In this document: one piece after another, positions 1-14,094 of the stretch
How positions within the stretch are numbered: position 1 is the first letter of the stretch
How the letters are laid out: every line of letters starts with the position of its first letter
NCBI GenBank assembly: GCA_933228675.1
Contig: OW121742.1
Span: 108,752,940-108,816,939 of the forward strand
Reading direction: 5' to 3'
Source of the DNA: Stomorhina lunata
Taxonomy: Eukaryota > Arthropoda > Insecta > Diptera > Rhiniidae
Length of the DNA: 64,000 bases
Program-made: the position numbers and the translations under genes
Notes under the pieces: generated by a model
The model's input: the letters and a program-made list of their open reading frames with translations, nothing else
The model's database searches: none
Told to the model about the DNA's origin: nothing

Positions 1-1860
1 ATTTAAGTAAAATTAACTTAAATTTCCTTATTTTAGTAAAAATTTCGTAAATTTTCTTATTTTAGTAAAAATTTCGTAAATTTCCTTTTAAGTAAAATTA
101 ACTTAAATTTCCTTATTTTAGTAAAAATTTCGTAAATTTCCTTTTTAGTAAAATTAACTTAAATTTCCTTATTTTAGTAAAAATTTCGTAAATTTTCTTA
201 TTTTAGTAAAATTAACTAAAATTTCCTTATTTTAGTAAAAATTTCGTAAATTTCCTTATTTTAGTAAAAATATCTTAAATTTCCTTATTTATGTAAAATT
301 AACTTAAATTTCCTTATTTTAGTAAAAATTTCGTAAATTTCCTTTTTAGTAAAATTAAATTAAATTTCCTTATTTTAGTAAAAATTTCGTAAATTTCCTT
401 ATTTTAGTAAAAATTTCGTAAATTTCCTTATTTTAGTAAAAATTTCGTAAATTTCCTTTTAGTAAAATTAACTTAAATTTCCTTATTTTAGTAAAAATTT
501 CGTAGATTTTCTTATTTTAGTAAAATTAACTTAAATTTCCTTATTTTAGTAAAAATTTAGTAAATTTCCTTATTTTAGTAAAAATATCTTAAATTTCCTT
601 ATTTTAGTAAAAATTTAGTAAATTTCCTTATTTTAGTAAAAATATCTTAAATTTCCTTATTTTAGTAAAAATATCATAAATTTCCTTATTTTAGTAAAAT
701 TAACTTAAATTTCCTTATTTTAGTAAAAATTTCGTAAATTTCCTTATTTTAGTAAAAATTTCGTAAATTTCCTTTTTAGTAAAATTAACTTAAATTTACT
801 TATTTTAGTAAAATTATCTTAAATTTCCTTTTAAGTGAAATTAACTTAAATTTCCTTATTTAGTAAAAATTTCGTAAATTTCCTTATTTAAGTAAAAATA
901 TCATAAATTTCCTTATATTAGTAAAAATTTCGTTAATTTTCTTATTTTAGTAAAATTAACTTAAATTTCCTTATTTTAGTAAAAATTTAGTAAATTTCCT
1001 TATTTTAGTAAAAATATCTTAATTTTCCTTATTTTAGTAAAAATATCTTAAATTTCCTATTTTAGTAAAAATATCTTAAATTTCCTTATTTTAGTAAAAA
1101 TATCATAAATTTCCTTATTTTAGTAAAATTAACTTAAATTTCCTTATTTTAGTAAAAATTTCGTAAATTTCCTTATTTTAGTAAAAATTTCGTAAATTTC
1201 CTTTTTAGTAAAATTAACTTAAATTTACTTATTTTAGTAAAATTATCTTAAATTTCCTTTTAAGTAAAATTAACTTAAATTTCCTTATTTAGTAAAAATT
1301 TCGTAAATTTCCTTATTTAAGTAAAAATATAAATTTTCTTATTTTAGTAAAAATTTCGTTAATTTTCTTATTTTAGTAAAATTAACTTAAATTTCCTTAT
1401 TTTAGTAAAAATTTAGTAAATTTCCTTATTTTAGTAAAAATGTCTTAAATTTCCTTATTTTAGTAAAAATTTAGTAAATTTCCTTATTTTAGTAAAAATA
1501 TCTTAAATTTCCTTATTTTAGTAAAAATATCATAAATTTCCTTATTTTAGTAAAATTAACTTAAATGTCCTTATTTTAGTAAAAATTTCGTAAATTTCCT
1601 TATTTTAGTAAAAATTTCGTAAATTTCCTTATTTTAGTAAAAATTTCGTAAATTTCCTTATTTGAGTAAAATTAACTTAAATTTCCTTCTTTTAGTAAAA
1701 ATATCTTAAATTTCCTTATTTTAGTAAAAATTTCCTTAATTTCCTTGTTTTAGTAAAAATTTCGTAAATTTCCTTATTTTAGTAAAATTAACTTAAATTT
1801 CCTTATTTTAGTAAAATTTACTTAAATTTCCTTATTTTAGTAAAAATATCGTATATTTCC
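1..1860. repeat. AT-rich tandem array, ~28-bp units
   Basis: Repeats of the type ttagtaaaaatttcgtaaat followed by ttcctta, mixed with variants reading aaattaacttaaatt or aaatatcttaaat. Units are about 24-30 bp and imperfect. A block of about 0.43 kb is duplicated: the variant cgttaattttctta is at 931 and 1357, and ctttttagtaaaattaactt is at 772 and 1201. The array is cut by the window start. It has no coding potential. Confidence 0.95.
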
Positions 1861-2787
1861 CTCTATTTCAGAAATTTAAAATTTATTGTTTTATATCATT
1901 TTTTTCATATTTTTCATCTCTGATATAAAATTTAAATAAATTTTAATAATTTATGTTTCAATATTTATTTTATTTGTTCGGGTCGTTTCAGTTATTTGTT
2001 GCATTTTTCCACTTTATTTTCGTATTTATTTTTTTTCTACGAATATTTTATAATTTTTAATTTCCCCCAAGATAAAAAAATTGTTGTTCATAATTTATTT
2101 AAAAATTATTTACATACTGGCAATTAATTCTTTCTCTACTTTTTTTGTATTTACGATAAAAAGTTAAATACTTCTAAAGGTAAACGCATGTGGGCAAATT
2201 CTCGGGAGATAAAAGAACAAAGGAATCCATAAGAATCCAACCATCCAAACGTCCGTCCATCCACCTGTACTTGAAGAAGAAAATTATAAAATTGTATAAG
2301 TAGAACCATAGAAAATCATTATGATAAAGTAAATTTATTTGTTTTTTATTTACATGAAAAAATTATATAAAACGTAAGTAATTTTACAAGGCCATACATT
2401 CTACTTGCCAGCCTCCATTCCGTATTTCCCTCTATCTCACAGTCCATTCAAGCCCCATCAATCATTAGTAACAAGTACCAAGAACCAGCCAAATACAAGA
2501 AAAAGGAGGTGGGCATTAGAATGCATTTCCAGTGTAAGTTTGAAGACAACAGCAACTGCAACCAATAACAACAGAAACAACATTTGCATGAATTAAAAAA
2601 TAACAACAACAAAGTATTGTTATATCAGCCAACCCATTCCGAAACTACCCCAAAGCCAAATAAAAGCAACTGCAAGTCAAAGCTCTAGAAGAATGTAGGA
2701 ATTTATCTGGCACAAACGGAGTTTAACTATAATTTATGGACAAATAAAGCGCAACTCTCAGACTAACGCCATATAACAGAGAAGGGA
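1861..2787. other. AT-rich unique spacer
   Basis: Low-complexity AT-rich sequence followed by an A-rich stretch. A short open frame at 2405-2596 (63 codons) has no recognisable domain and biased Asn/Thr composition, so I treat it as chance. There is a small ccatccaaacgtccgtccat patch near 2240. No gene is seen. Confidence 0.7.
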
Positions 2788-5100
2788 TTGGCGATAGAAA
2801 GACAATTCTAAAGAAAAACTAACGACAGGACAACATTTGCATAGAAAAGTTGAAGATAGGAGAACATTTCTATAGAAAAAATGACGATAGAACAACATTT
2901 CTATAGAAAAGTTAACTATAGGACAACATTTCTATAGAAAAGTTGACAATAGGCAAACATTTCTATAGAAAAGTTTACGATACGACAATATTTCTATAGA
3001 AAAGCTGACGATAGGACAACATTTCTATAGACAAAATGAAGATAGAACAACATTTCTATAGAAAAGTTCACGAAGGGCAAACATTTCTTTAGAAAGGTTG
3101 ACGAAAGGCAAACATTATTATAGAAAAGTTGACGATAGGACAACATTTCTATAGAAAAGTTGACGAAAGGCAAACTTTTCTATAGAAAAGTTGACGAAAG
3201 GCAAACTTTTCTATAGAAAAGTTGACGAAACGCAAACTTTTCTATAGAAAAGTTGACGAAAGGCAAACTTTTCTATAGAAAAGTTGACGAAACGCAAACT
3301 TTTCTATAGAAAAGTTGACGAAAGGCAAACTTTTCTATAGAAAAGTTGACGAAGGGCAAACTTTTCTATAGAAAAGTTGACAAAAGGCAAACTTTTCTAT
3401 AGAAAAGTTGACGAAAGGCAAACTTTTCTATAGAAAAGTTGACGAAAGGCAAACTTTTCTATAGAAAAGTTGACGAAAGGCAAACTTTTCTATAGAAAAG
3501 TTGACGAAAGGCAAACTTTTCTATAGAAAAGTTGACGAAAGGCAAACTTTTCTATAGAAAAGTTGACAAAAGGCAAACTTTTTTATAGAAAAGTTGACGA
3601 AAGGCAAACTTTTCTATAGAAAAGTTGACGAAAGGCAAACTTTTCTATAGAAAAGTTGACGAAAGGCAAACTTTTCTATAGAAAAGTTGACGAAAGGCAA
3701 ACTTTTCTATAGAAAAGTTGACGAAAGGCAAACTTTTCTATAGAAAAGTTGACGAAAGGCAAACTTTTCTATAGAAAAGTTGACGAAAGGCAATCTTTTC
3801 TATAGAAAAGTTGACGAAAGGCAAACTTTTCTATAGAAATGTTGACGAAAGGCAAACTTTTCTATAGAAAAGTTGACGAAAGGCAAACTTTTCTATTGAA
3901 AAGTTGACGAAAGGCAAACTTTTCTATAGAAAAGTTGACGAAAGGCAAACTTTTCTATAGAAAAGTTGACGAAAGGCAAACTTTTCTATAGAAAAGTTGA
4001 CGAAAGGCAAATTTTTCTATAGAAAAGTTGACGATGGGAAGACTTTTCTAAAGAAAAGTTGACCAAAGGAAGACTTTTTTTATAGAAAAGTGGACCTTTC
4101 TATAGAAATGTTGACGAAAGGCAAACTTTTCTATAGAAAAGTTGACGAAAGGCAAACTTTTCTATAGAAAAGTTGACGAAAGGCAAACTTTTCTATAGAA
4201 AAGTTGACGAAAGGCAAACTTTTCTATAGAAAAGTTGACGAAAGGCAAACTTTTCTATAGAAAAGTTGACGAAAGGCAAACTTTTTTATAGAAAAGTTGA
4301 CGAAAGGCAAACTTTTCTATAGAAAAGTTGACGAAAGGCAAACTTTTCTATAGAAAAGTTGACGAAAGGCAAACTTTTCTATTGAAAAGTTGACGAAAGG
4401 CAAACTTTTTTATAGAAAAGTTGACGAAAGGCAAACTTTTCTATAGAAAAGTTGACGAAAGGCAAACTTTTCTATAGAAAAGTTGACGAAAGGCAAACTT
4501 TTCTATAGAAAAGGCAAACTTTTCTATAGAAAACGAAAGGCAAACTTTTCTATAGACGAAAGTCAAACTTTTCTATAGACGAAAGGCAAACTTTTCTACA
4601 GAAAAGTTGACGAAAGGCAAACTTTTCTATAGAAAAATTGACGAAAGGCAAACTTTTCTATAGAAAAGTTGACGAAAGGCAAACTTTTCTATAGAAATGT
4701 TGACGAAAGGACTTTTCTATATAAAAATGGACGATAGGGAGATTTTTCTATAGAAAATGGACTAAGGAAAGATTTTTCTTTCGAAAAATAGACGATAGAA
4801 AGATATTTCTATAGAAAAATGGAGGCTAGGAAGATTTTTCTATAAAAAAATGGACTATACGATTGTGATTGTGCTATAAAAAATGGACGATAGGAAGATT
4901 TTTCAATAGAAAAATGGACAATAGGAAGATTTTTCTATAGAAAAATGGACGATAGAAAGATTTTTTAATGGAAAAATGGACGACTGGAAAATGTTTCTAT
5001 AAAAAAATGGACGATAGAAAGACTTTTCTATAAAAAAAGTTGACTGTAGGAGGACTTTTCTATAGAAAAGTTGATATTAAGAAGACTTTTGCATAAACTA
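2788..5100 (+). repeat. 31-bp minisatellite array, subtype gacgaaaggcaaac
   Basis: Tandem 31-bp units carrying the palindromic core acttttctatagaaaagt, joined by gacgaaaggcaaac. The centre (about 3150-4690) is very homogeneous. The flanks (2788-3150 and 4700-5100) are degenerate, with subtypes gacgataggacaac and gacgataggaagattt. Near 4500-4590 several units are shortened. About 70 units in all. This is the first of six arrays of one family in the window. Confidence 0.96.
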
Positions 5101-6094
5101 GTAAAAATGTCTAATAGAAAATCTAATAGAGCTCTGCCATCTTAGGCTTTAAGTCAGGATGTAGCTGCTTAAAATACCGAATCATACATTCATATATTAT
5201 CTGCATATGTTTGCCTATATCAAAGTAAACTCTCAGCTGCCCCCAAATAGTCTGGTAACTTTATTAAGCAGGTGTTTAGTCCATAAAGTAACCTTTGAAT
5301 GCCTTTTTTTGTGCACATTTCTGCATATTGCCTGGCCTCTGGGTAGCTGACATGAAGAAAAAAATATGTAATTTTGAGGATATTGAACAATTTTAAACAA
5401 ACGATGACGACCGTCCAACCAAACAACCAACAGACTCTATTTGGCCACTCATCCATGTGCGATTCATGTGTGTTTTGGAATTTCCACAGGATGATGATGA
5501 TCAAATGGCAAATAAACGTGAGTGTAATGGTCTCGAACGATTCCCCATAGACGCGTAAATTATGACCACAAATAACACCAAAAGTACACATATGAGGAAA
5601 AAACAAAAATACTTAAACTCAGGTGTTGTTTTGGGTTTCCACAGTTAAACTCAGAAGGTTCCTGGCTCCATATTGGAAAATTTATGTTGCCTTTAAAATA
5701 CCAAAAAAAAAAAGGAAGAAAAATAGTTCATAGTACAGATTTTTCCTTTTCATTGATTACAACGCATGATTGAAATAATATGTAGGAATTTCGTCATGCA
5801 AAATAAAAAATACAAATAACAAAAATTGGGTAAATAGAGAAAAATATTCCGAATGTAGGAAAACAAGTGCAAATAACTACAGCCAACAACCAAAAGGAGC
5901 CACAGCAGCGGCAACATCATAAAATATGTTCAAATATTGATCAGAACATTTTTTTTTGTTTGTGCAACATTTTAGCCCTCGGGTAAATTAATAAAGGTAT
6001 TGCAGCCGCATAAATCATAAAAGTTTAAAATAAATTCAATTTATCCAACAAAACTAAAATCAAGTAAAATAACTTTAAAGTTTGCTATAAATAT
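5101..6094. other. Unique spacer between 31-bp arrays
   Basis: About 1 kb of non-repetitive AT-rich DNA. The minus strand has an open frame of 128 codons at 5220-5606, but it shows no recognisable domain and is Cys/Ile/Leu-rich. I do not call it a gene. Confidence 0.6.
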
Positions 6095-9000
6095 CATAGA
6101 TTTCGATAGAAAAATTGGCCAATAGGCCAACATTTCTATAGAAAAATTGGCCAATAGGGCAACATTTCTATAGAAAAGTTGACAATAGGACAACATTGCA
6201 ATAGAACACTTGACTATAGGAAGACATCTCTATAGAAAAGTTGACGATTACAAGACATTTCTTCAGAAAAGTTGACGATAGGAAGACATTTCTATAGAAA
6301 AGTTGACGATAGGAAGACATTTCTTTAGAAAAGTTGACGGTGGGAAGACTATAGAAAAGTTGACCAAAGGAAGACTTTTCTATAGAAAAGTTGACCAAAG
6401 GAAGACTTTTCTATAGAAAAGTTGACCAAAGGAAGACCTTTCTATAGAAAAGTTGACCAAAGGAAGACTTTTCTATAGAAAAGTTGACCAAAGCCAGACT
6501 TTTCTATAGAAAATTGACCAAAGGAAGACTTTTCTATAGAAAAGTTGACCAAAGGAAGACTTTTCTATAGAAAAGTTGACAAAGGGAAGACTTTTCTATA
6601 GAAAAGTTGACCAAAGGAAGACTTTTCTATAGAAAAGTTGACCAAAGGAGGACTTTTCTATAGAAAAGTTAACCAAAGGAAGACTTTTCTATAGAAAAGT
6701 TGACCAAAGGAAGACTTTTCTATAGAAAAGTTGACCAAAGGAAGACTTTTCTATAGAAAAGTTGACCAAAGGAAGACTTTTCCATAGAAAAGTTGACCAA
6801 AGGAAGACTTTTCCATAGAAAAGTTGACCAAAGGAAGACTTTTCCATAGAAAAGTTGACCAAAGGAAGACTTTTCCATAGAAAAGTTGACCAAAGGAAGA
6901 CTTTTCTATAGAAAAGTTGACCAAAGGAAGACTTTTCTATAGAAAATTTGAGCAAAGGAAGACTTTTCTATAGAAAAGTTGACCAAAGGAGGACTTTTCT
7001 ATAGAAAAGTTGACCAAAGGAAGACTTTTTTAAAGAAAAGTGGACCAAAGGAAGACTTTTTTAAAGAAAAGTTGACCAAAGGAAGACTTTTCTATAGAAA
7101 AGTTGACCAAAGGAAGACTTTTCTATAGAAAAGTTGACCAAAGGAATACTTTTCTATAGAAAAGTTGACCAAAGGAAGACTTTTCTCTAGAAAAGTTGAC
7201 GATAGGAAGACTTTTCTCTAGAATAGTTGACGATAGGAAGACTTTTCTCTAGAAAAGTTGACGATAGAAAAACTTTTCTCTAGAAAAGTTGACGATAGGA
7301 GGACTTTTCTCTAGAAAAGTTGACTATAGGAAGACTTTTCTATAGAAATGTTGACGATAGGAAGACTTTTCTATAGAAAAGTTGACGATAGGAAGACTTT
7401 TCTATAGAAAAGTTGACGATAGGTAGACTTTCCTATAGAAAAGTTGACGATAGGAAGACATTTCTTTAGAAAAGTTGACGGTAGGAAGACATTTCTTTAG
7501 AAAAGTTGACGGTAGGAAGACTATAGAAAAGTTGACCAAAGGAAGACTTTTCTATAGAAAAGTTGACCAAAGGAAGAATTTTCTATAGAAAAGTTGACCA
7601 AAGGAAGACCTTTCTATAGAAAAGTTGACCAGAGGAAGACTTTTCTACAGAAAAGTTGACCAAAGCCAGACTTTTCTATAGAAAATTGACCAAAGGAAGA
7701 CTTTTCTATAGAAAAGTTGACCAAAGGAAGACTTTTCTATAGAAAAGTTGACAAAGGGAACCCTTTTCTATAGAAAAGTTGACCAAAGGAAGACTTTACT
7801 ATAGAAAAGTTGATCAAAGGACCAAAGGAAGACTTTTCTATAGAAAAGTTGACCAAAGGAAGACTTTTCTATAGAAAAGTTGACCAAAGGAAGACTTTTC
7901 TATAGAAAAGTTGACCAAAGGAAGACTTTTCTATAGAAAAGTTGACCAAAGGAAGACTTTTCTATAGAAAAGTTGACCAAAGGAAGACTTTTCTATAGAA
8001 AAGTTGACCAAAGGAAGACTTTTCTATAGAAAAGTTGACAAAGGGAAGACTTTTCTATAGAAAAGTTGATCAAAGGAAGACTTTTCTATAGAAAAGTTGA
8101 CCAAGGGAAGACTTTTCTATAGAAAAGTTGACCAAAGGAAGACTTTTCTATAGAAAAGTTGACCAAATGAAGACTTTTCTATGGAAAAGTTGACGATAGG
8201 AAAACTTTTCTATAGAAAAGTTGACGATAGGAAAACTTTTCTATAGAAAAGTTGACGATAGGAAAACTTTTCTATAGAAAAGTTGACGATAGGAAAACTT
8301 TTCTATAGAAAAGTTGACGATAGGAAAACTTTTCTATAGAAAAGTTGACGATAGGAAAACTTTTCTATAGAAAAGTTGACGATAGGAAAACTTTTCTATA
8401 GAAAAGTTGACGATAGGAAAACTTTTCTATAGAAAAGTTGACGATAGGAGGATTTTTCTATAGAAAAGTTGACGATAGGAAGACTTTTCTATAGAAAAGT
8501 TGACGATAGGAAGACTTTTCTATAGAAAAGTTGACGATAGGAAGACTTTTCTATAGAAAAGTAGACGATAGGAAGACTGTTCTATAGAAAAGTTGACGAT
8601 CGGAAGACTTTTCTATAGAAAAGTAGACGATAGGAAGACTGTTCTATAGAAAAGTTGACGATCGGAAGACTTTTCTATAGAAAAGTTGACGATAGGAAGA
8701 CTTTTCTATAGAAAAGTTGACGATTGGAAGACTTTTCTATAGAAAAGTTGACGATTGGAAGACCTTTCTATAGAAAAGTTGACGATAGGAAGACTTTTTT
8801 AAAGAAAAGTTGACGATAGGAAGACTTTTCTATAGAAAAGTTGACGATAGGTAGACTTTTCTATAGAAAAGTTGACGATAGGAAGACTTTTCTATAGAAA
8901 AGTTGACGATAGGTAGACTTTTCTATAGAAAAGTTGACGATAGGAAGACTTTTCTATAGAAAAGTTGACGATAGGAAGACTTTTCTATAGAAAAATTGAC

Positions 9001-12000
9001 GATAGGAAGACTTTTCTATAGAAAAGTTGACGATAGGAAGACTTTTCTATAGAAAAGTTGACGATAGGAAGACTTTTCTATAGAAAAATTGACGATAGGA
9101 AGACTTTTCTATAGAAAAGTTGACGACAGGAAGACTTTTCTATAGAAAAGTTGACGATAGGAAGACTTTTCTATAGAAAAGTTGACGATAGGAAGACTTT
9201 TCTATAGAAAAGTTGACGATAGGAAGACTTTTCTATAGAAAAGTTGACGATAGGAAGACTTTTCTATAGAAAAGTTGACGATAGGAAGACTTTTCTATAG
9301 AAAAGTTGACGATAGGAAGACTTTTCTATAGAAAAGTTGACGATAGGAAGACTTTTCTATAGAAAAGTTGACGATAGGAAGACTTTTCTATAGAAAAGTT
9401 GACGATAGGAAGACTTTTCTATAGAAAAGTTGACGATAGGAAGACTTTTCTATAGAAAAGTTGACGATAGGAAGACTTTTCTATAGAAAAGTTGACGATA
9501 GGAAGACTTTTCTATAGAAAAGTTGACGATAGGAAGACTTTTCTATAGAAAAGTTGACGATAGGAAGACTTTTCTATAGAAAAGTTGACGATAGGAAGAC
9601 TTTTCTATAGAAAAGTTGACGATAGGAAGACTTTTCTATAGAAAAGTTGACGATAGGAAGACTTTTTTATAGAAAAGTTGACGATAGGAAGACTTTTCTA
9701 TAGAAAAGTTGACGAAAGGAAGACTTTTCTATAGAAAAGTTGACGATAGGAAGACTTTTCTATAGAATAGTTGACGATAGGAAGACTTTTCTATAGAAAA
9801 GTTGACGATAGGAAGACTTTTCTATAGAAAAGTTGACGACAGGAAGACTTTTCTATAGAAAAGTTGACGATAGGAAGACTTTTCTATAGAAAAGTTGACG
9901 ATAGGTAGACTTTTCTATAGAATAGTTGACGATAGGAAGACTTTTCTATAGAAAAGTTAACGATAGGAAGACTTTTCTATAGAAAAGTTGACGATAGGAA
10001 AACTTTTCTATAGAAAAGTTGACGATAGGAAAACTTTTCTATGGAAAAGTTGACGATAGGAAAACTTTTCTATAGAAAAGTTGACGATAGGAAAACTTTT
10101 CTATAGAAAAGTTGACGATAGGAGGACTTTTCTATAGAAAAGTTGACGATAGGAAGACTTTTCTATAGAAAAGTTGACGATAGGAAGACTTTTCTATAGA
10201 AAAGTAGACGATAGGAAGACTTTTCTATAGAAAAGTAGACGATAGGAAGACTGTTCTATAGAAAAGTTGACGATCGGAAGACTTTTCTATAGAAAAGTAG
10301 ACGATAGGAAGACTGTTCTATAGAAAAGTTGACGATCGGAAGACTTTTCTATAGAAAAGTTGACGATAGGAAGACTTTTCTATAGAAAAGTTGACGATTG
10401 GAAGACTTTTCTATAGAATAGTTGACGATAGGAAGACTTTTCTATAGAAAAGTTAACGATAGGAAGACTTTTCTATAGAAAAGTTGACGATAGGAAAACT
10501 TTTCTATAGAAAAGTTGACGATAGGAAAACTTTTCTATGGAAAAGTTGACGATAGGAAGACTTTTCTATAGAAATGTTGACGATAGGAAGACTTTTCTAT
10601 AGAAAAGTTGACGATAGGAAGACTTTTCTATAGAAAAGTTGACGATAGGAAGACTTTTCTATAGAAAAGTTGACGATAGGTAGACTTTTCTATAGAATAG
10701 TTGACGATAGGAAAACTTTTCTATAGAAAAGTTGACGATAGGAAGACTTTTCTATAGAAAAGTTGACGATAGGAAAACTTTTCTATAGAAAAGTTGACGA
10801 TAGGAAAACTTTTCTATGGAAAAGTTGACGATAGGAAAACTTTTCTATAGAAAAGTTGACGATAGGAAAACTTTTCTATAGAAAAGTTGACGATAGGAAA
10901 ACTTTTCTATAGAAAAGTTGACGATAGGAATACTTTTCTATAGAAAAGTTGACGATAGGAAAACTTTTCTATAGAAAAGTTGACGATAGGAAGACTTTTC
11001 TATAGAAAAGTTGACGATAGGAAGACTTTTCTATAGAAAAGTAGACGATAGGAAGACTGTTCTATAGAAAAGTTGACGATCGGAAGACTTTTCTATAGAA
11101 AAGTAGACAATAGGAAGACTGTTCTATAGAAAAGTTGACGATCGGAAGACTTTTCTATAGAAAAGTTGACGATAGGAAGACTTTTCTATAGAAAAGTTGA
11201 CGATTGGAAGACTTTTCTATAGAAAAGTTGACGATTGGAAGACCTTTCTATAGAAAAGTTGACGATAGGAAGACTTTTTTATAGAAAAGTTGACGATAGG
11301 AAGACTTTTCTATAGAAAAGTTGACGATAGGTAGACTTTTTTATAGAAAAGTTGACGATAGGAAGACTTTTCTATAGAAAAGTTGACGATAGGTAGACTT
11401 TTCTATAGAAAAGTTGACGATAGGAAGACTTTTCTATAGAAAAGTTGACGATAGGAAGACTTTTCTATAGAAAAATTGACGATAGGAAGACTTTTCTATA
11501 GAAAAGTTGACGATAGGAAGACTTTTCTATAGAAAAGTTGACGATAGGAAGACTTTTCTATAGAAAAGTTGACGATAGGAAGACTTTTCTATAGAAAAGT
11601 TGACGATAGGAAGACTTTTCTATAGAAAAGTTGACGATAGGAAGACTTTTCTATAGAAAAGTTGACGATAGGAAGACTTTTCTATAGAAAAGTTGACGAT
11701 AGGAAGACTTTTCTATAGAAAAGTTGACGATAGGAAGACTTTTCTATAGAAAAGTTGACGATAGGAAGTCTTCCTATCGTCAACTTTTCTATAGAAAAGT
11801 TGACGATAGGAAGACTTTTCTATAGAAAAGTTGACGATAGAAAGACTTTTCTATAGAAAAGTTGACGATAGGAAGACTTTTCTATAGAAAAGTTGACGAT
11901 AGGAAGACTTTTCTATAGAAAAGTTGACGATAGGAAGACTTTTCTATAGAAAAGTTGACGATAGGAAGACTTTTCTATAGAAAAGTTGACGATAGGAAGA

Positions 12001-12606
12001 CTTTTCTATAGAAAAGTTGACGATAGGAAGACTTTTCTATAGAAAAGTTGACGATAGGAACACTTTTCTATAGAAAAGTTGACGATAGGAAGACTTTTCT
12101 ATAGAAAAGTTGACGATAGGAAGACTTTTCTATAGAAAAGTTGACGATAGGAAGACTTTTCTATAGAAAAGTTGACGATAGGAAGACTTTTCTATAGAAA
12201 AGTTGACGAAAGGAAGACTTTTCTATAGAAAAGTTGACGATAGGAAGACTTTTCTATAGAAAAGTTGACGATAGGAAGACTTTTCTATAGAAAAGTTGGC
12301 GATAGGAAGACTTTTCTATAGAAAAGTTGACGATAGGAAGACTTTTCTATAGAAAAGTTGACGATAGGAAGACTTTTCTATAGAAAAGTTGACGATAGGA
12401 AGACTTTTCTATAGAAAAGTTGACGATAGGAAGACTTTTCAATAGAAAAGTTGACGATAGGAAGACTTTTCTATAGAAAAGTTGACGATAGGAAGACTTT
12501 TCTATAGAAAAGTTGACGATAGGAAGACTTTTCTATAGAAACGTTTACGATAGGAAGACTTTTCTATAGAAAAGTTGACGATAGAAAGACTTTTCTATAG
12601 AAAAGA
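6095..12606 (+). repeat. Large 31-bp minisatellite array, forward orientation
   Basis: About 210 tandem 31-bp units with the core acttttctatagaaaagt. Subtypes occur in blocks: gaccaaaggaagac (about 6350-7180 and 7520-8180), gacgataggaaaac (about 8180-8440) and gacgataggaagac (about 8440-12600). Marker variants repeat at long range (see findings). One unit is inverted at 11769. Minus-strand open frames, such as 6689-6955, are products of the repeat and not genes. Confidence 0.97.
11738..11800. repeat. Perfect palindrome at an inverted 31-bp unit
   Basis: The array reads gacgataggaag, then t at 11769, then cttcctatcgtc. This makes an odd-centred palindrome with arms of about 31 nt, after which the array resumes forward. 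It marks a single inverted unit inside array 6095-12606. Confidence 0.9.
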
Positions 12607-13214
12607 TTATTCCTTTTGTCACCTTTATTTGGTCTTTATTTATGAATTCCAATTTATTTCCTGTTTGAACTTTTGTTTTAATTAATTCATCACACATTCA
12701 TTATCCCTTAAGCGTTTACTCCTTTACAATTAGAGTGTGAGGATTAAATGTTTCGTATTCAGTTCAACATTTAAGCCAAACAAATTGTTAATTACAATTC
12801 TTTCTTTTTTTATAGTCCAATTACAGCAAAAACTAGAATAAATATTTGGAATATTTATTCAGGACATCAGCAATTTTCCCCTCTAGGATATTTCGTTGAA
12901 ATGTTTATATTGTATTTGTTTTAGTTTTTGCTATTTATTGGCTGATAGGCAAAAATTCAGGGAATTTTTGTTATTTAACCTTTTTTTTGCAATGGATGAT
13001 TATGATGGTAACATGACATAAAATAATAATAAAATGGTGTGAATCCTTTCTGAGGAATCCAGATTCGTCTTTATATCAGTTTTTGTGTCTCCCTTTACTT
13101 ATGTTCATTCTTGCGTCTTTCTTATCGTCTGTTCTTTCTTGGTCCATTTATATTTAAATTGAAAACGATTCTGGCTTTAGGATATAATTCAGTCCCTATA
13201 TCCTTTCTCTTCTT
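12607..13214. other. Unique AT-rich spacer
   Basis: Non-repetitive AT-rich sequence after the end of the 31-bp array. No open frame with recognisable content and no RNA gene are seen. Confidence 0.6.
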
Positions 13215-13440
13215 CCTTTTTTTTGTCCATCTATCCATCCATCTGTCCGTCCATCCGTCCGTCCATCTATCCGGCCATCCGTCCGTCCGTCCATCCGTCC
13301 GTCCATCCGTCCGTCCATCCGTCCGTCCATCCATCCGTCCGTTTGTCCGTCCATCCGTCCGTCCCTCCATCCATTCTTCCGTCCATCTATCAGTCTGTCC
13401 GTCCTTCTATCTGTTCATCGCAACATCTGTCCGTTCTTCA
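13215..13440 (+). repeat. (CCGT/CCAT)n microsatellite
   Basis: Tetranucleotide-type repeat alternating ccgt and ccat (tccatccgtccgtccatccg). It keeps several frames open on both strands, giving His-Pro-Ser-Val and Thr-Asp-Gly-Arg repeats. These are artefacts of a stop-free microsatellite. Confidence 0.95.
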
Positions 13441-14094
13441 ATTTTTCCTTCCTTTAGTCATTTATAGTGTCTTTTATTCTTTTTGAGTGTTTCATGAATT
13501 CTTTGTTTGATTATATTTCGAACAATCAATTTGATTTGTAACACACGCCTTTTTTCATTAGCTTCTCTACGTCTTCGGAATCTTAAGAGGAATATAAACT
13601 TCTTTTACAAGTTAAACAATGTTAGCAATTTACAAGTTTTTCAAACCCCCTTTCCCCCTCTCCACCAAATCCCACATATTGACTTTCTTACTTTAAGTTG
13701 TTTTAGCATTTAAGGGTCTTACAACTTTAAGACAAATTGTATAAAATCTTAAGGATCGAAATCAAAACAAGGACCCTAAATGACAGGACACATTTCCATA
13801 ATGCAAAAATAACAATAAATTTTGAAAGGATCAACCCTTTTTTATTTTATTTTTATTTCCTTCCTAAAAAAAATGAAAAGTTCCTTTTAACTCTTTTTCT
13901 TTACGTGCGAAGGGTTTTTTTCCTGTAAGTGACAACATAATTTTCTAATTTTATACATGAGCGATTTTCTTTAACTTTAAGAAAAAACTGTAAAAAAAAT
14001 AATAAATTTAATAAAGAAAAATAGTTTTTTTTTGATAAGAACAAAAAAATCTTTAAGTCATGCCTTAAAAAAAAACCAACACATAAGTACGAGG
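13441..14094. other. Unique AT-rich spacer
   Basis: AT-rich, with runs of T and A. Short open frames at 13507-13713 and 13737-13928 show no domain. No gene is seen. Confidence 0.6.
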